Source of the DNA: Alteromonas sp. BMJM2
GTDB taxonomy: Bacteria > Pseudomonadota > Gammaproteobacteria > Enterobacterales > Alteromonadaceae
DNA length: 64,000 bases
Direction: 5' to 3'
NCBI RefSeq assembly: GCF_027257845.1
Contig: NZ_JAPVOT010000010.1
Span: 62,001-126,000, forward strand
Of the stretch, positions 16,349-24,927 are shown piece by piece; the stretch's first letter is position 1; each line of letters opens with the position of its first letter. The notes below the pieces were generated by a model. That model was given only the letters and a program-made list of their open reading frames with translations, did not search any database and had not been told where the DNA came from. Position numbers and translations under genes: made by a program.

Positions 16349-16646
16349 AGTAAGAGAAAATAACGCCCTTATGACCGAATCTGAGCGAATGCAAGTTGAG
16401 GCCCAAGGTATCACGTCAAGCGGCACGCTTATCCCAATAAAATGTTTGTCAAAACGCGAGCTTCAGGTTGTTCACAAAATAATGGGGGGATGCTCGAACA
16501 AGCTGATTGCAGATCAGCTGTTTATCAGTGAGCGAACGGTAAAATTTCACTGCGCCAATATTTATAAAAAGCTCAATATCACCAGTCGGACTGCACTTAT
16601 CGCTGGCTGCTTCAGAACCCTTTACCGCGAAGTTGTCTCGCACTAG
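16335..16646 (+). CDS. Small LuxR/GerE-type DNA-binding protein
   Basis: In 103 residues it has only the LuxR-type helix-turn-helix (about 38-98): LSKRELQVVHKIMGGCSNKLIA, then ISERTVKFHCANIYKKL. There is no receiver or ligand-binding domain. It overlaps the end of the ABC gene by 14 bases, with GGAG 7 bases before its ATG, so it is translated from the same message. It is a good candidate for the local transcriptional regulator of the peptide locus. How its activity is controlled is not visible. Confidence 0.85.
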   Translation: MKIHEVRENNALMTESERMQVEAQGITSSGTLIPIKCLSKRELQVVHKIMGGCSNKLIADQLFISERTVKFHCANIYKKLNITSRTALIAGCFRTLYREVVSH

Positions 16647-16692
16647 CGCGACGACCTCATTTTAAACCACGCTAATACAAGGAGCGTAACCA

Positions 16693-16887
16693 ATGAAAGA
16701 CCAACAACAAGCCGTAACACTAGCAGAAGAGCAACTATTTGTTGTATCAGGCGGCCGGACATATGAAGGAGTCGGTGTAAAACCACCCACTTTTAATTTA
16801 CCCAGCCCGCCGGTTTATAAGGAGCCGGTTTATATCACCATGGCTATTGGTGAAGGCGGCGGAACCTTACCGGATATACTTGCCTAG
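16693..16887 (+). CDS. Double-glycine leader precursor peptide (candidate RiPP substrate)
   Basis: The 64-residue product has an N-terminal leader of 21 residues ending VVSGG. Counting back from the Gly-Gly cut there are L at -12, E at -9, L at -7 and V at -4, the pattern recognised by C39 exporters. The 43-residue core is Pro/Gly rich with few charges. It contains KPP and PSPPVYKEP segments, possible nucleophiles T23, K30, T33, S38, K43, T49 and T58, and acids E25, E44, E54 and D61. It has no cysteine, so lanthionine or disulfide chemistry is excluded. AAGGAG lies 8 bases before the ATG. The neighbours (C39 exporter, ATP-grasp enzyme) make it the likely substrate of both. Confidence 0.8.
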   Translation: MKDQQQAVTLAEEQLFVVSGGRTYEGVGVKPPTFNLPSPPVYKEPVYITMAIGEGGGTLPDILA

Positions 16888-16900
16888 CCCTACGTAATAT

Positions 16901-16942
16901 CTGCCTAACTGCGTTCAAGTTGTTGTAAGCGCAGCTAGGCAG
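16901..16942 (+). terminator. Hairpin between precursor peptide and ATP-grasp genes
   Basis: CTGCCTAACTGCG (16901-16913) pairs with CGCAGCTAGGCAG (16930-16942), 13 positions with a single A-C mismatch. No T run follows. It may protect the 3' end of the precursor message or partly terminate transcription, giving more precursor than modifying enzyme. The stem is seen; the role is inferred. Confidence 0.5.
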
Positions 16943-17106
16943 CAACCAATGCGCTGAATTATGCAGTCATTTGCTACACTTGATTGCTGCAGTTAAATGC
17001 CGCTCTTTAATGCACGAATATTAACGCAGGTATCGACGCAAAAAACGGGCGTAATGCACGAAATTTTTTCAGCGCTTTTACATTTTTCATGCAAAAAGGA
17101 AATCGC

Positions 17107-18063
17107 ATGTACATTGGACTTATTGGCGATGAGAACGACCCGCAGCTCATTCATTTGGCGAGCGCGCTTACCCAACAAAACACACCCTATTTCATTGCTA
17201 ATACTGCCTATTTTGGTAGCCAGTGGAGCATTAGCTTTGACCCAGACAGCAACGAAGGATATTTACATTTTGCGCCGTCTCAAAGTCAGTCAAAACAACG
17301 AGTGATGTTTTCAGAAATCAAAGCGGTTTACTGGCACCAGTATATTCCCACGAAGACAATGACAGGGATATCTGATACTTCTTCAGGACCTAAAAACCTG
17401 CAACAAAACGCTGCACAAGCCATGTGGATTGAACAAGAGTTGTCGAGCACACTTTTATGCTGGTTCACATACCATGGCACCAGATGGGTAAACTCTATAG
17501 ACGCAGTTCGCTCGCATCAGTGCAAACCCATGCAGTTGACTATTGCGTCCCAGCAAGGAGCGAAGATCCCCTATTCGTTTGTGGGCAACGCGCCTGAGGC
17601 TGCTGCGCAGTTTTGCAGTAATTTGCAGGAGATAGTTTACAAACCCGTACGCGGTGGCAAAGTTGCTCAGCTTGTCAATAAAACAGAACATCTTCGGCCG
17701 TTGCTGACAACCTTGCTATCGCAGCGTCCCGTTACCTTTCAAAAGTATATAAGTGGGACGAACATTAGAAGCTACGTGCTAGGTAATGAAGTGGTGAGTG
17801 TGCGTATCGACTCAGATGAGTTAGATTACAGAAACGACGATGGTGCAACGCCGGTAATTACAGTGATACCCCAAGATATCAAACGCTTAGCGGTAAGAAT
17901 ATGCAAAGCACTTGGCATGTATTGGTGCGCTATTGATTGGCGCAAGACCAACAAAGACACTTACTTTTTCTTAGAAGCCAACCCGAGCCCTTTTTACCTA
18001 AAAGTAGAGCGCGACACTGGCTTAGACATCACAGGTAGACTGGTAAACTTGTTGACCATGTAA
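17107..18063 (+). CDS. ATP-grasp ligase, likely modifying the adjacent precursor peptide
   Basis: The 318-residue protein has an ATP-grasp fold related to RimK and the MvdC/MvdD peptide cyclases. It shows K179 in EIVYKPVRGGKV, a QKYISGTNIRSYV segment, D277 (CAIDWRK) and the metal-binding E290/N292 in FFLEANPSP. Such enzymes join a carboxylate to an amine or hydroxyl through an acyl phosphate. In graspetides this makes side-chain lactones or lactams. The ATG at 17107 follows AAGGA by about 6 bases and is preferred to 17089. It sits 219 bases after the precursor gene. The exact chemistry on this core is unknown; another ATP-grasp role, such as amino-acid addition, is possible. Confidence 0.8.
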   Translation: MYIGLIGDENDPQLIHLASALTQQNTPYFIANTAYFGSQWSISFDPDSNEGYLHFAPSQSQSKQRVMFSEIKAVYWHQYIPTKTMTGISDTSSGPKNLQQNAAQAMWIEQELSSTLLCWFTYHGTRWVNSIDAVRSHQCKPMQLTIASQQGAKIPYSFVGNAPEAAAQFCSNLQEIVYKPVRGGKVAQLVNKTEHLRPLLTTLLSQRPVTFQKYISGTNIRSYVLGNEVVSVRIDSDELDYRNDDGATPVITVIPQDIKRLAVRICKALGMYWCAIDWRKTNKDTYFFLEANPSPFYLKVERDTGLDITGRLVNLLTM

Positions 18064-18135
18064 ATTGCTGACATTGTAGTAACGCTTACCCGTTCGCAGG
18101 CATGTGTTTAGCCTGTGATAGTTAAAGACCCAACA

Positions 18136-18165
18136 AAAAAACCCAGCTGCTAGCAGCTGGGTTTT
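18136..18165. terminator. Bidirectional terminator between the ATP-grasp gene and hslU
   Basis: A perfect palindrome of 30 bases centred on CTAG pairs AAAAACCCAGCTGC with GCAGCTGGGTTTTT. The A and T flanks let it terminate both convergent transcripts. Confidence 0.88.
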
Positions 18166-18208
18166 TGTTATGTTTCTCGTTAGGTCTATTGGCAGGCCTT
18201 TGCGTTAA

Positions 18209-19537
18209 TTACAAAATAAAGCGTGAAAGGTCTTCGTTATCTACTAATGTTTCTAGGTGGCTATTAACGTAATCAGCATCAATCACAAATGATTCGCCGC
18301 TTTTCTCCGATGCATCATAGGAGATATCTTCCATTAAACGCTCTAGCACTGTGTGAAGACGACGAGCGCCTATGTTCTCGGTGCGTTCATTAACTCGCCA
18401 CGCCGCTTCTGCAATACGCTGAATACCAGAGTCGTCGAAGGTCACAGTCACCCCTTCAGTTTTCATTAGCGCAATATACTGCTGAGTAAGTGACGCACTT
18501 GGCTCGGTAAGAATACGCTTAAAATCACCCACTTTCAGTGCCGATAATTCAACGCGAATGGGCAAACGGCCTTGAAGCTCAGGAATAAGATCCGAGGGCT
18601 TGCTCATTTGGAATGCGCCAGAGGTAATAAACAAAATGTGGTCCGTTTTTACCATACCGTGCTTTGTTGATACCGTAGAACCCTCAACAAGAGGCAGCAG
18701 GTCTCGCTGTACGCCTTCTCGCGACACGTCGGCAGAATTGTTGCCTTCACGCTTACAAATCTTGTCAATTTCGTCAATAAATACAATGCCGTGCTGCTCT
18801 ACCGACTCAATGGCTTTTTCTTTCAAGTCTTCTTGATTAACTAAGCGCGCCGCCTCTTCTTCAATCAGCAATTTAAACGCGTCTTTAATCTTCAGCTTTT
18901 TCTTTTTCTTTTGCGAACCAGACAAGTTTTGGAACATACCTTGAAGCTGGTTTGTCATTTCTTCCATACCAGGAGGTGCCATTATCTCTACACCCACCTG
19001 TGGAAGCGCAACGTCAATTTCTATCTCTTTGTCATCTAGCTCACCCTGACGAAGCTTTTTACGAAATGCCTGACGTGTACCGCGGTCTTCTACTTCTTCC
19101 TTGTTACCCCATGCGTCTTCTGGTGGTGGTAACAAAGCATCTAGAATGCGATCTTCAGCAGCTTCTTCAGCGCGGAATTTCACTTTCTTCATTTCGTTTT
19201 CTTTCGTCATCTTCACGGCGATATCGGCAAGGTCGCGAATAATGGTTTCGACTTCCTTACCTACATAACCCACTTCGGTGAACTTTGTCGCCTCTACCTT
19301 AATAAAAGGTGCGTTGGCAAGCTTAGCCAAACGGCGAGCGATTTCAGTTTTACCCACGCCCGTTGGCCCAATCATAAGAATATTTTTAGGCGTCACTTCT
19401 TGACGTAGCTCAGGCTCTAGCTGCATTCTGCGCCAGCGGTTGCGAAGCGCAATAGATACAGCACGCTTGGCATCTTGTTGACCGATAATATGACGGTCTA
19501 ACTCGTGAACAATTTCTCTTGGTGTCATTTCAGACAT
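18209..19537 (-). CDS. hslU: ATP-dependent unfoldase subunit HslU (ClpY)
   Basis: HslU is the AAA+ ring that unfolds proteins for the HslV protease. The sequence has the N-terminal [20 protein letters not shown], Walker [16 protein letters not shown] near residue 57, the pore motif GYVGKEV, a charged I domain, Walker [12 protein letters not shown], and the C-terminal tail LSRFIL that docks into HslV. The length of 442 residues fits the family (443 in E. coli). AAGGG lies 7 bases before the ATG. It lies 141 bases after hslV and shares its heat-shock promoter. Confidence 0.97.
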   Translation of the reverse strand: MSEMTPREIVHELDRHIIGQQDAKRAVSIALRNRWRRMQLEPELRQEVTPKNILMIGPTGVGKTEIARRLAKLANAPFIKVEATKFTEVGYVGKEVETIIRDLADIAVKMTKENEMKKVKFRAEEAAEDRILDALLPPPEDAWGNKEEVEDRGTRQAFRKKLRQGELDDKEIEIDVALPQVGVEIMAPPGMEEMTNQLQGMFQNLSGSQKKKKKLKIKDAFKLLIEEEAARLVNQEDLKEKAIESVEQHGIVFIDEIDKICKREGNNSADVSREGVQRDLLPLVEGSTVSTKHGMVKTDHILFITSGAFQMSKPSDLIPELQGRLPIRVELSALKVGDFKRILTEPSASLTQQYIALMKTEGVTVTFDDSGIQRIAEAAWRVNERTENIGARRLHTVLERLMEDISYDASEKSGESFVIDADYVNSHLETLVDNEDLSRFIL

Positions 19538-19678
19538 GAATAAACCCTTATATAAACACGCTTAGTCTGCGCGCGATGAAAGCACCGACGTATCGGTTCG
19601 CGCAGTTAAAAAGTAGCAACAGCTTCGTTACTGCCAGTCTAGTGCACTACTATGCTGATAAATTAGTACGCTATTAAC

Positions 19679-20203
19679 TTAGTAGTCTAGAACATCAACC
19701 GTTTGGCTATGGTTAGTGAATACGCAAATATCACCTGCAATGGTCAACGCCTTTTCCGCGATGTCTTTTGCACTCAATTCGGTGTTTTCTAACATAGCCG
19801 TTGCCGCGGCTTGGGCGTAGTTACCACCAGAGCCTATAGCAATGAGATCGTTTTCTGGCTGAACCACATCGCCGTTACCAGTAATAATAAACGATGCGGT
19901 CTCATCGGCCACGGCGAGCAGGGCTTCAAGCTTTCGAAGCGCCCTGTCGGTTCGCCAGTCTTTGGCCAGCTCAACGGCCGCTTTTGTTAAATGGCCCTGA
20001 TGCGCCTCTAACTTAGATTCAAAACGTTCAAACAGGGTAAATGCATCGGCGGTACCACCAGCGAACCCAGCTAATATTTTGTCGTGATACAAGCGGCGCA
20101 CTTTACGCGCATTGCCTTTCATCACAGTATTTCCTAGTGATACCTGACCATCACCGGCCATTACCACTTGATTTCCACGTCGTACAGATACAATCGTTGT
20201 CAC
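19679..20203 (-). CDS. hslV: ATP-dependent protease subunit HslV (ClpQ)
   Basis: HslV is the threonine protease core of HslUV. The GTG at 20203 gives (M)[19 protein letters not shown], with the catalytic N-terminal threonine exposed after Met removal, exactly as in E. coli. GGGGAA lies 7 bases upstream. A longer frame from 20263 would add 20 residues before the catalytic Thr and can be rejected. The length of 174 residues fits (176 in E. coli). [17 protein letters not shown] and [13 protein letters not shown] are family signatures. Confidence 0.96.
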   Translation of the reverse strand: MTTIVSVRRGNQVVMAGDGQVSLGNTVMKGNARKVRRLYHDKILAGFAGGTADAFTLFERFESKLEAHQGHLTKAAVELAKDWRTDRALRKLEALLAVADETASFIITGNGDVVQPENDLIAIGSGGNYAQAAATAMLENTELSAKDIAEKALTIAGDICVFTNHSQTVDVLDY

Positions 20204-20284
20204 GTTAATTCCCCGTTTTGGCTGGGAGTTGATGCCGCTTAGATAGAACCTGAGCGGCAGCAACTTATCAATTCTATAAACCTT

Positions 20285-20315
20285 AAGTGGGGGGACGGTT
20301 TATAATTTCAAGGGG
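20285..20315 (-). promoter_or_regulatory. Sigma-32 (heat-shock) type promoter for hslVU
   Basis: Read on the minus strand, CCCCTTGAAA (20315-20306) is followed after 11 bases by CCCCCCACTT (20294-20285). These match the RpoH consensus CTTGAAA and CCCCATnT. The predicted start is about 75 bases before the hslV GTG. hslVU is a classical RpoH target in enterics, and rpoH itself is at 32511-33368. Confidence 0.75.
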
Positions 20316-20348
20316 CTGGAGGGTTTGTACGCTTACCTGATTTATCTA

Positions 20349-20963
20349 TTATAAATTCCAATACCAAATCTGACAGGTGGCAATATTGACTTTGCGAAGG
20401 CTGTGCTTCGCTTTTTCTGCATCTCGTTTAGATTCAAACGGACCTAAAATAACGCGGAACCAGTCTCCGTTACTTCCCGTACTTTGACGGATGAGCGCCT
20501 CTAAACCTTGAAATGCGATTTTCGCTTTCATTTCTTCCGCTTGGGCACGGGTTCTAAACGACGCGCACTGCATAAGATAGCGCTTATCAGACTTTTCTTG
20601 AGCCTGCACATCTACCTCTACCTCATAGCCAGGAAGCGTTTTAATGTACTCCCACTCTTCTTCAGGTAACTTGGGTAAGGCTTCTTCGGTTGGTGCGACA
20701 GGACGGGCAGCTTGGGTATCCACATCATCTTCAACGTTATCTTTAATTGACCATAAAAACACACCAAAGCCGAGGACAAGGGCAATAATTATCGCAATCC
20801 TAAAAACCGGAAGCGTATGTAAGCTTGGCGCACTGGACTGACGGCTGCTCGCATGGCTATTGGCACGACTATTGGCACGGCTATTGGTATTGCCTGGCGC
20901 TTTTTTTGGCGCTTTTTTATTTTTTTGTGAGCGTCCACGGGACACGTAATCGCGTTGAGCCAT
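20349..20963 (-). CDS. ftsN: Cell-division protein FtsN (SPOR domain)
   Basis: FtsN triggers septal peptidoglycan synthesis at the divisome. The start MAQRDYVSRGRSQKNKK matches the conserved N-terminus of FtsN, and a TTG 9 bases upstream is not needed. The order is a basic cytoplasmic tail with SRANSRANSHASSRQSS repeats, one transmembrane helix at about 54-73, a short periplasmic linker and a C-terminal SPOR domain (YLMQCASFRTRAQAEEMKA...WFRVILGPF). At 204 residues it is shorter than E. coli FtsN (319), mainly in the linker. hslV follows, the same order as in E. coli. Confidence 0.9.
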   Translation of the reverse strand: MAQRDYVSRGRSQKNKKAPKKAPGNTNSRANSRANSHASSRQSSAPSLHTLPVFRIAIIIALVLGFGVFLWSIKDNVEDDVDTQAARPVAPTEEALPKLPEEEWEYIKTLPGYEVEVDVQAQEKSDKRYLMQCASFRTRAQAEEMKAKIAFQGLEALIRQSTGSNGDWFRVILGPFESKRDAEKAKHSLRKVNIATCQIWYWNL

Positions 20964-21063
20964 AGTTGGCAATGTTCCTACTTGTTATCGCTAAAACACC
21001 AAATGTGTATTTTAATGCTGCGTATTTTCGTCTTTGAATTTTAACGTATTGCTCGCTAACAAG

Positions 21064-23256
21064 CTAACTGAAATCTGTTGGGTCAATATCCACCGACCAT
21101 CGTACTTTTGTCGCCTGTGGCAATGCCTGTAAAAAGGGTAGTGACTGGCGTAATACGCTATGAAGTGGAGCCCGCTTGTTGTGGCTACAAATCAACATAA
21201 ACCGAAAGCGCCCCTGTCGCTTTTCTATTAGCGATGGAAAAGGGCCACTCATTTCTATGTCATTGTTGCTCGCCGCAAACACATTTCGACTTCCACTTAA
21301 AAAGGCAAATGCCAATGCACTGTCAGCAGCTTCACAGCGCACCACAAATTGACTGATATAAGGGGGTAATCCTGCCGCCTTTCGCTCCATTAATGCATGG
21401 CGGGCAAAATGGCCATAGCCGTTATTCACTAAATCTTGTAACAGCGGATGGTGAGGGTTGTGAGTTTGTAACCACATCTCGCCGGGCTTGCTGGCTCTTC
21501 CTGCACGCCCTGCAAGCTGAGTCACTAGCTGTGCTAACTTTTCAGGTGCTCTAAAATCGGCACTAAACAAGGCGCCATCGCAATCAAGTACGGCCACAAG
21601 CGTAACGTGAGGAAAGTGATGTCCTTTCGACAATATCTGAGTGCCAACCAGTAATTGATACTCCTGGCGATTGATGGCATCTAGCGTTTGATGAAGCTTA
21701 TCTTTTCCTCGCACCGTATCGCTATCAATACGCACCTGTTTTACATCTGGAAACAAAGTGGCCAGCCCGTCTTCCACTTGCTCGGTGCCTGTACCTGCGG
21801 TGACAAGAGACGCGCTGTGACAAACTTCACACTGCTTAGGCATTGCTCTAGTACCAGCGCAGTGGTGACACTGCAACCGGTTGTGCGACTTATGCACGGT
21901 ATAAGGTCTGTCGCATCGCTTGCAGGTTACCGTTTCACCACAGTGGTGGCACAGTAACGCAGGCGCATATCCGCGGCGATTCACAAATACCAGCACTTGG
22001 TTTCCCGCATTAATATGCTGGCGCATAATGGTTAATAGCGCTTGGGATATACCGTAATACAAAGGCTGATCTCGCGCATCTAGAAGGTGCTGGTGAGTAT
22101 TCTTTGCACCACCTGCTCGGCGAGTAAGGTGTAAATGGGCGTACCGACCACCTAAAGCGTTATTAAGGCTTTCTAAAGCGGGGGTTGCACTACCTAGCAG
22201 TAGAGGAATACTGTGTTGTTTTGCACGCATCGCCGCCAAGTCGCGGGCGTGATAGCGAAGCCCGTCTTGCTGCTTAAACGACTCATCATGCTCTTCATCC
22301 ACAATAATCATCCCCGGGTTAGCCAGAGGAGTGAAAATAGCCGAACGGGTTCCAATGATGATGCCTAGCTCACCAGATTTAGCCCGTTGCCACACCCGCA
22401 GCCGAGCTTTATCAGACAGCTGGGAGTGCAATACCCCAACATCGATACTGAAACGCTTCTCAAAGCGAGATACGGTTTGTGGAGTCAGTCCAATTTCGGG
22501 AACAAGTATAAGAATTTGTTTACCGGCTTGTAATAAAGGCTCGATGGCCTGTAAGTAGACCTCAGTTTTTCCACTTCCCGTCACGCCTTCAAGCAAACTG
22601 ACGGCAAATTTACCCTGCTGCTGATTAAGCGCTGCAATGGCAACAGACTGCTCAGTATCGGGAATGGGCTTTTCATCAATGGTTATGGTCGATAGCCATT
22701 CTTGCTCTCGCACTTCAGGCACCACTTCAACCACTTCGGCAAGTGACTTATCGATAAGGGACTTAACCGCTGGCGAGCCAAATAACTTTCGACTTTGTTG
22801 CGCTGACAAACTGGATTTTTGTAGCGCCTCAAAAAATGCTTTTTGTTTTGGCGCCCGTGTTAGTTCATCAGATGAAGTGTGTTCCCCTGTTTCAGTTAGC
22901 CGTATTCTTTCTTCTGGCAATACTTGCGCTGTTTCACCCTTTCTCAATAAAACAGGAAGCATGGTGTGAAGCACTTCACCGGGTGCATGATGATAGTATT
23001 GCCACAGCCACTGCGCCATTTTCAAAAGCACTGCATCGATGACAGGAGCTTCATCTAGTACCGTCTCAATGGCCTTTATCTTATCGGCATTCTCTATCTC
23101 AGGAGCGTCTTTGTTTGGCTCGTTAACAACAATACCCACCAGCTTTCTTGGCCCAAATGGCACGCGCACTCGCACGCCCGCGGCCAAATCGCAGTGGTGA
23201 GTATAAGTAAACAACTGTCGCAGAGGCACTGGCACTGCAACACAAATATAGGCCAT
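21064..23256 (-). CDS. priA: Primosomal replication-restart helicase PriA
   Basis: PriA reloads the replisome at stalled forks. The start at 23256 (MAYICVAVPVPLRQLFTY) aligns with E. coli MPVAHVALPVPL; an ATG four codons upstream is possible. Visible motifs are Walker A GVTGSGKTEVYLQ, the DEEHD box and GSATPALES. The zinc-binding cysteines occur in CHHCGETVTCKRC, CHHC and CEVCH, and the late helicase motifs include GTQILSKGHHFP and QLAGRAGR. It has about 730 residues against 732 in E. coli. It is followed by ftsN on the same strand. Confidence 0.96.
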   Translation of the reverse strand: MAYICVAVPVPLRQLFTYTHHCDLAAGVRVRVPFGPRKLVGIVVNEPNKDAPEIENADKIKAIETVLDEAPVIDAVLLKMAQWLWQYYHHAPGEVLHTMLPVLLRKGETAQVLPEERIRLTETGEHTSSDELTRAPKQKAFFEALQKSSLSAQQSRKLFGSPAVKSLIDKSLAEVVEVVPEVREQEWLSTITIDEKPIPDTEQSVAIAALNQQQGKFAVSLLEGVTGSGKTEVYLQAIEPLLQAGKQILILVPEIGLTPQTVSRFEKRFSIDVGVLHSQLSDKARLRVWQRAKSGELGIIIGTRSAIFTPLANPGMIIVDEEHDESFKQQDGLRYHARDLAAMRAKQHSIPLLLGSATPALESLNNALGGRYAHLHLTRRAGGAKNTHQHLLDARDQPLYYGISQALLTIMRQHINAGNQVLVFVNRRGYAPALLCHHCGETVTCKRCDRPYTVHKSHNRLQCHHCAGTRAMPKQCEVCHSASLVTAGTGTEQVEDGLATLFPDVKQVRIDSDTVRGKDKLHQTLDAINRQEYQLLVGTQILSKGHHFPHVTLVAVLDCDGALFSADFRAPEKLAQLVTQLAGRAGRASKPGEMWLQTHNPHHPLLQDLVNNGYGHFARHALMERKAAGLPPYISQFVVRCEAADSALAFAFLSGSRNVFAASNNDIEMSGPFPSLIEKRQGRFRFMLICSHNKRAPLHSVLRQSLPFLQALPQATKVRWSVDIDPTDFS

Positions 23257-23268
23257 GTTAGAACGCAT

Positions 23269-23528
23269 CTCTAAAGCTACTGTCTTCGTTGTTATTTGGG
23301 CCGCTTAGCTAACCGTTAATATGACGAGCTTCTACGACGAACTAAAACAACGAGCACTGTTAACAAGAATGAATACTCACAATCAATTTGAGAGTTGAAA
23401 TGTGAGAGTTAATATAGGGGATATTTAAACACAGTTTTCATCGCTGCCATAAAACCATCTCAGATAGTTTTCTGATTACCGTACTAGACCTATCTGTTTG
23501 ACCCTATCTTTTTTGCTTTGATCACTTG
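23269..23528. other. Intergenic region between priA and the dispersed repeat
   Basis: No gene is seen. The stretch holds the divergent promoter region of priA, including an AT-rich segment near 23390-23440. Nothing else stands out before the repeat at 23529. Confidence 0.3.
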
Positions 23529-23650
23529 ATACCAGTGCGCATAGATAATTCCCCACTCAGCGAGATTTAAAATGTTCGTAATCGCGGCGTGTTACCGCAG
23601 GTACAGTGGCTCTACATCAAGGTGACACAACAAAGAGTACGGACATTTTA
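23529..23650. repeat. Dispersed 122-bp intergenic repeat, copy B
   Basis: It aligns without gaps to copy A at 5116-5237, in the same orientation. The best conserved parts are GTTCGTAAT(T/C)GCGGCGTGTTA and CATCAAGGTGACACAA(T/C)AAAGAG. It lies 159 bases before the rpmE start codon. Unlike copy A there is no strong hairpin on its left border, so the hairpin is not part of the element. Confidence 0.75.
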
Positions 23651-23809
23651 AACTCATAAAGCCCTTGATCGCTGGCTCGGCTTCCTTTATTATCCGCCGC
23701 TCTTTTGCGATGAGTTGTTTAAAGAACTGCTCATCATTTGAATATTAAGTTACGTATGGTGTTTGGCTTCGGGCGAAATAGCGATACGGCCTTATTGTGA
23801 GGTAATCCC

Positions 23810-24022
23810 ATGAAACAAGGTATCCACCCAGAATACGCTGAAATGACAGCAACATGCTCTTGCGGAAACGTAATGAAAATCCGCTCTACAATGGGTAAAG
23901 ACATCAACTTGGACGTATGTTCTTCTTGTCACCCATTCTACACTGGTAAGCAACGTAACGTTGATACTGGTGGCCGTGTTGATCGCTTCAAGAAGCGTTT
24001 TGGTGCACTTAGCAAGAAATAA
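23810..24022 (+). CDS. rpmE: 50S ribosomal protein L31
   Basis: The 70-residue protein begins MKQGIHPEY and has the zinc-binding cysteines of the C+ form: CSCGN at residues 16-18 and [12 protein letters not shown] at about 37-40. The C-terminus is basic ([12 protein letters not shown]). A GAGGT sequence precedes the ATG. A zinc-free paralogue may exist elsewhere but is not in this window. Confidence 0.97.
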   Translation: MKQGIHPEYAEMTATCSCGNVMKIRSTMGKDINLDVCSSCHPFYTGKQRNVDTGGRVDRFKKRFGALSKK

Positions 24023-24050
24023 ACTTTGTACTTTTTTAAGTATTGAGTTG

Positions 24051-24074
24051 AAAAAGCGCCTTAGGGCGCTTTTT
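24051..24074 (+). terminator. Rho-independent terminator of rpmE
   Basis: AAAAAGCGCC and GGGCGCTTTTTT form a stem with a 3- to 4-base loop and a T run. The A-rich left flank would also permit activity on the other strand for the converging small gene. Confidence 0.88.
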
Positions 24075-24122
24075 TATTGCCTGCTTTTTTACTACCTGCT
24101 TTTCTTAGCAATGAGTTCTTCA

Positions 24123-24437
24123 TTAGTGGATTGCGCTTTTAGCTAAATGCGTATCCCAATTTCCTTTGCTTTGTTTTGCACACGCTTCCTCACTATCAAA
24201 ACGCACAGATACAAGCTTAGACTTTATTCCTTCCAGCGCTATTTCTACCCGCGTTATAAACGTTGCATCCCAGTTTTGCTCAAGCGCACGGTGGCGGTTT
24301 ATTTCGGTATCAAACACGGCCACAATTTCCGGATTGCGCCAGTGGCCTAAGTGAGTGAGCCATATAAAGCCATTACCTTGCTTTTTTAGCCCCTCACACA
24401 CCTCCGTAAGCTCACTGATTAATCGACGCTCTGTCAT
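24123..24437 (-). CDS. Conserved-looking small protein of unknown function
   Basis: I do not recognise a family. The 104-residue product is soluble and mixed in charge, with no signal or membrane segment. A WLTHLGHWRNPEIVAVFDTE segment is followed by an ALEQNWDATFITRVEIALEGI helix. The balanced composition and a single uninterrupted frame convergent with rpmE support a real gene. The ribosome-binding site is weak. Reading frames on the opposite strand here are Ser/Arg/Cys rich and look spurious. Confidence 0.55.
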   Translation of the reverse strand: MTERRLISELTEVCEGLKKQGNGFIWLTHLGHWRNPEIVAVFDTEINRHRALEQNWDATFITRVEIALEGIKSKLVSVRFDSEEACAKQSKGNWDTHLAKSAIH

Positions 24438-24927
24438 ATTTTCACATTCATATTTTTTATCCCCTATGCGTAGTGATAGCGCTTGTTGCTACCTGACTTC
24501 GCCCGTACTGAGTGTTAAAAAGCCTTATCGCCCGGCCTTTTGATGATAGCGTATAGATACAGCAGAAATATGAAACCAAAAATTAACATAATAAGTGTGA
24601 ATGACAAATATAGTCTGCTTTTACTGGTCTAACGAGTGACTCTCACCTACATTTATTAGGCGTACTGAACTATGAGCAATTCTGATCAGATATGTACACC
24701 GCTACGGCCTGTGTTAGTGTTGCTAAGAAAGCTTCATAAAGAATAACACAGACGACAGCCATCTGATTTTGTTGCCCTAATTATACTGAAAACAAGCAAC
24801 GTTTAACGGTGTGCTGGTGTTGTGAAGACAGCCTCAAAAAGGTCTGGTGAACAAGGCCTAATAAAATTAGGCCAGAAGAAAAATACAGCAATGTCCATGA
24901 ACCCTACACTCAAGGAATCCATTTCAC
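24438..24927. other. Gene-free region upstream of malic enzyme
   Basis: About 490 bases hold no convincing reading frame. A small perfect hairpin GGCCTAAT/ATTAGGCC lies at 24855-24873, 55 bases before the malic-enzyme ATG, and a TCTGATCAGA palindrome lies near 24682. Neither has a T run. This is probably the promoter and leader of the malic-enzyme gene. Confidence 0.35.

Noticed and set aside
16997..17305. A 102-codon + frame overlapping the start of the ATP-grasp gene, considered as a second precursor peptide
   Set aside because: It has no Gly-Gly leader or good ribosome-binding site and overlaps the ATP-grasp coding sequence in another frame.
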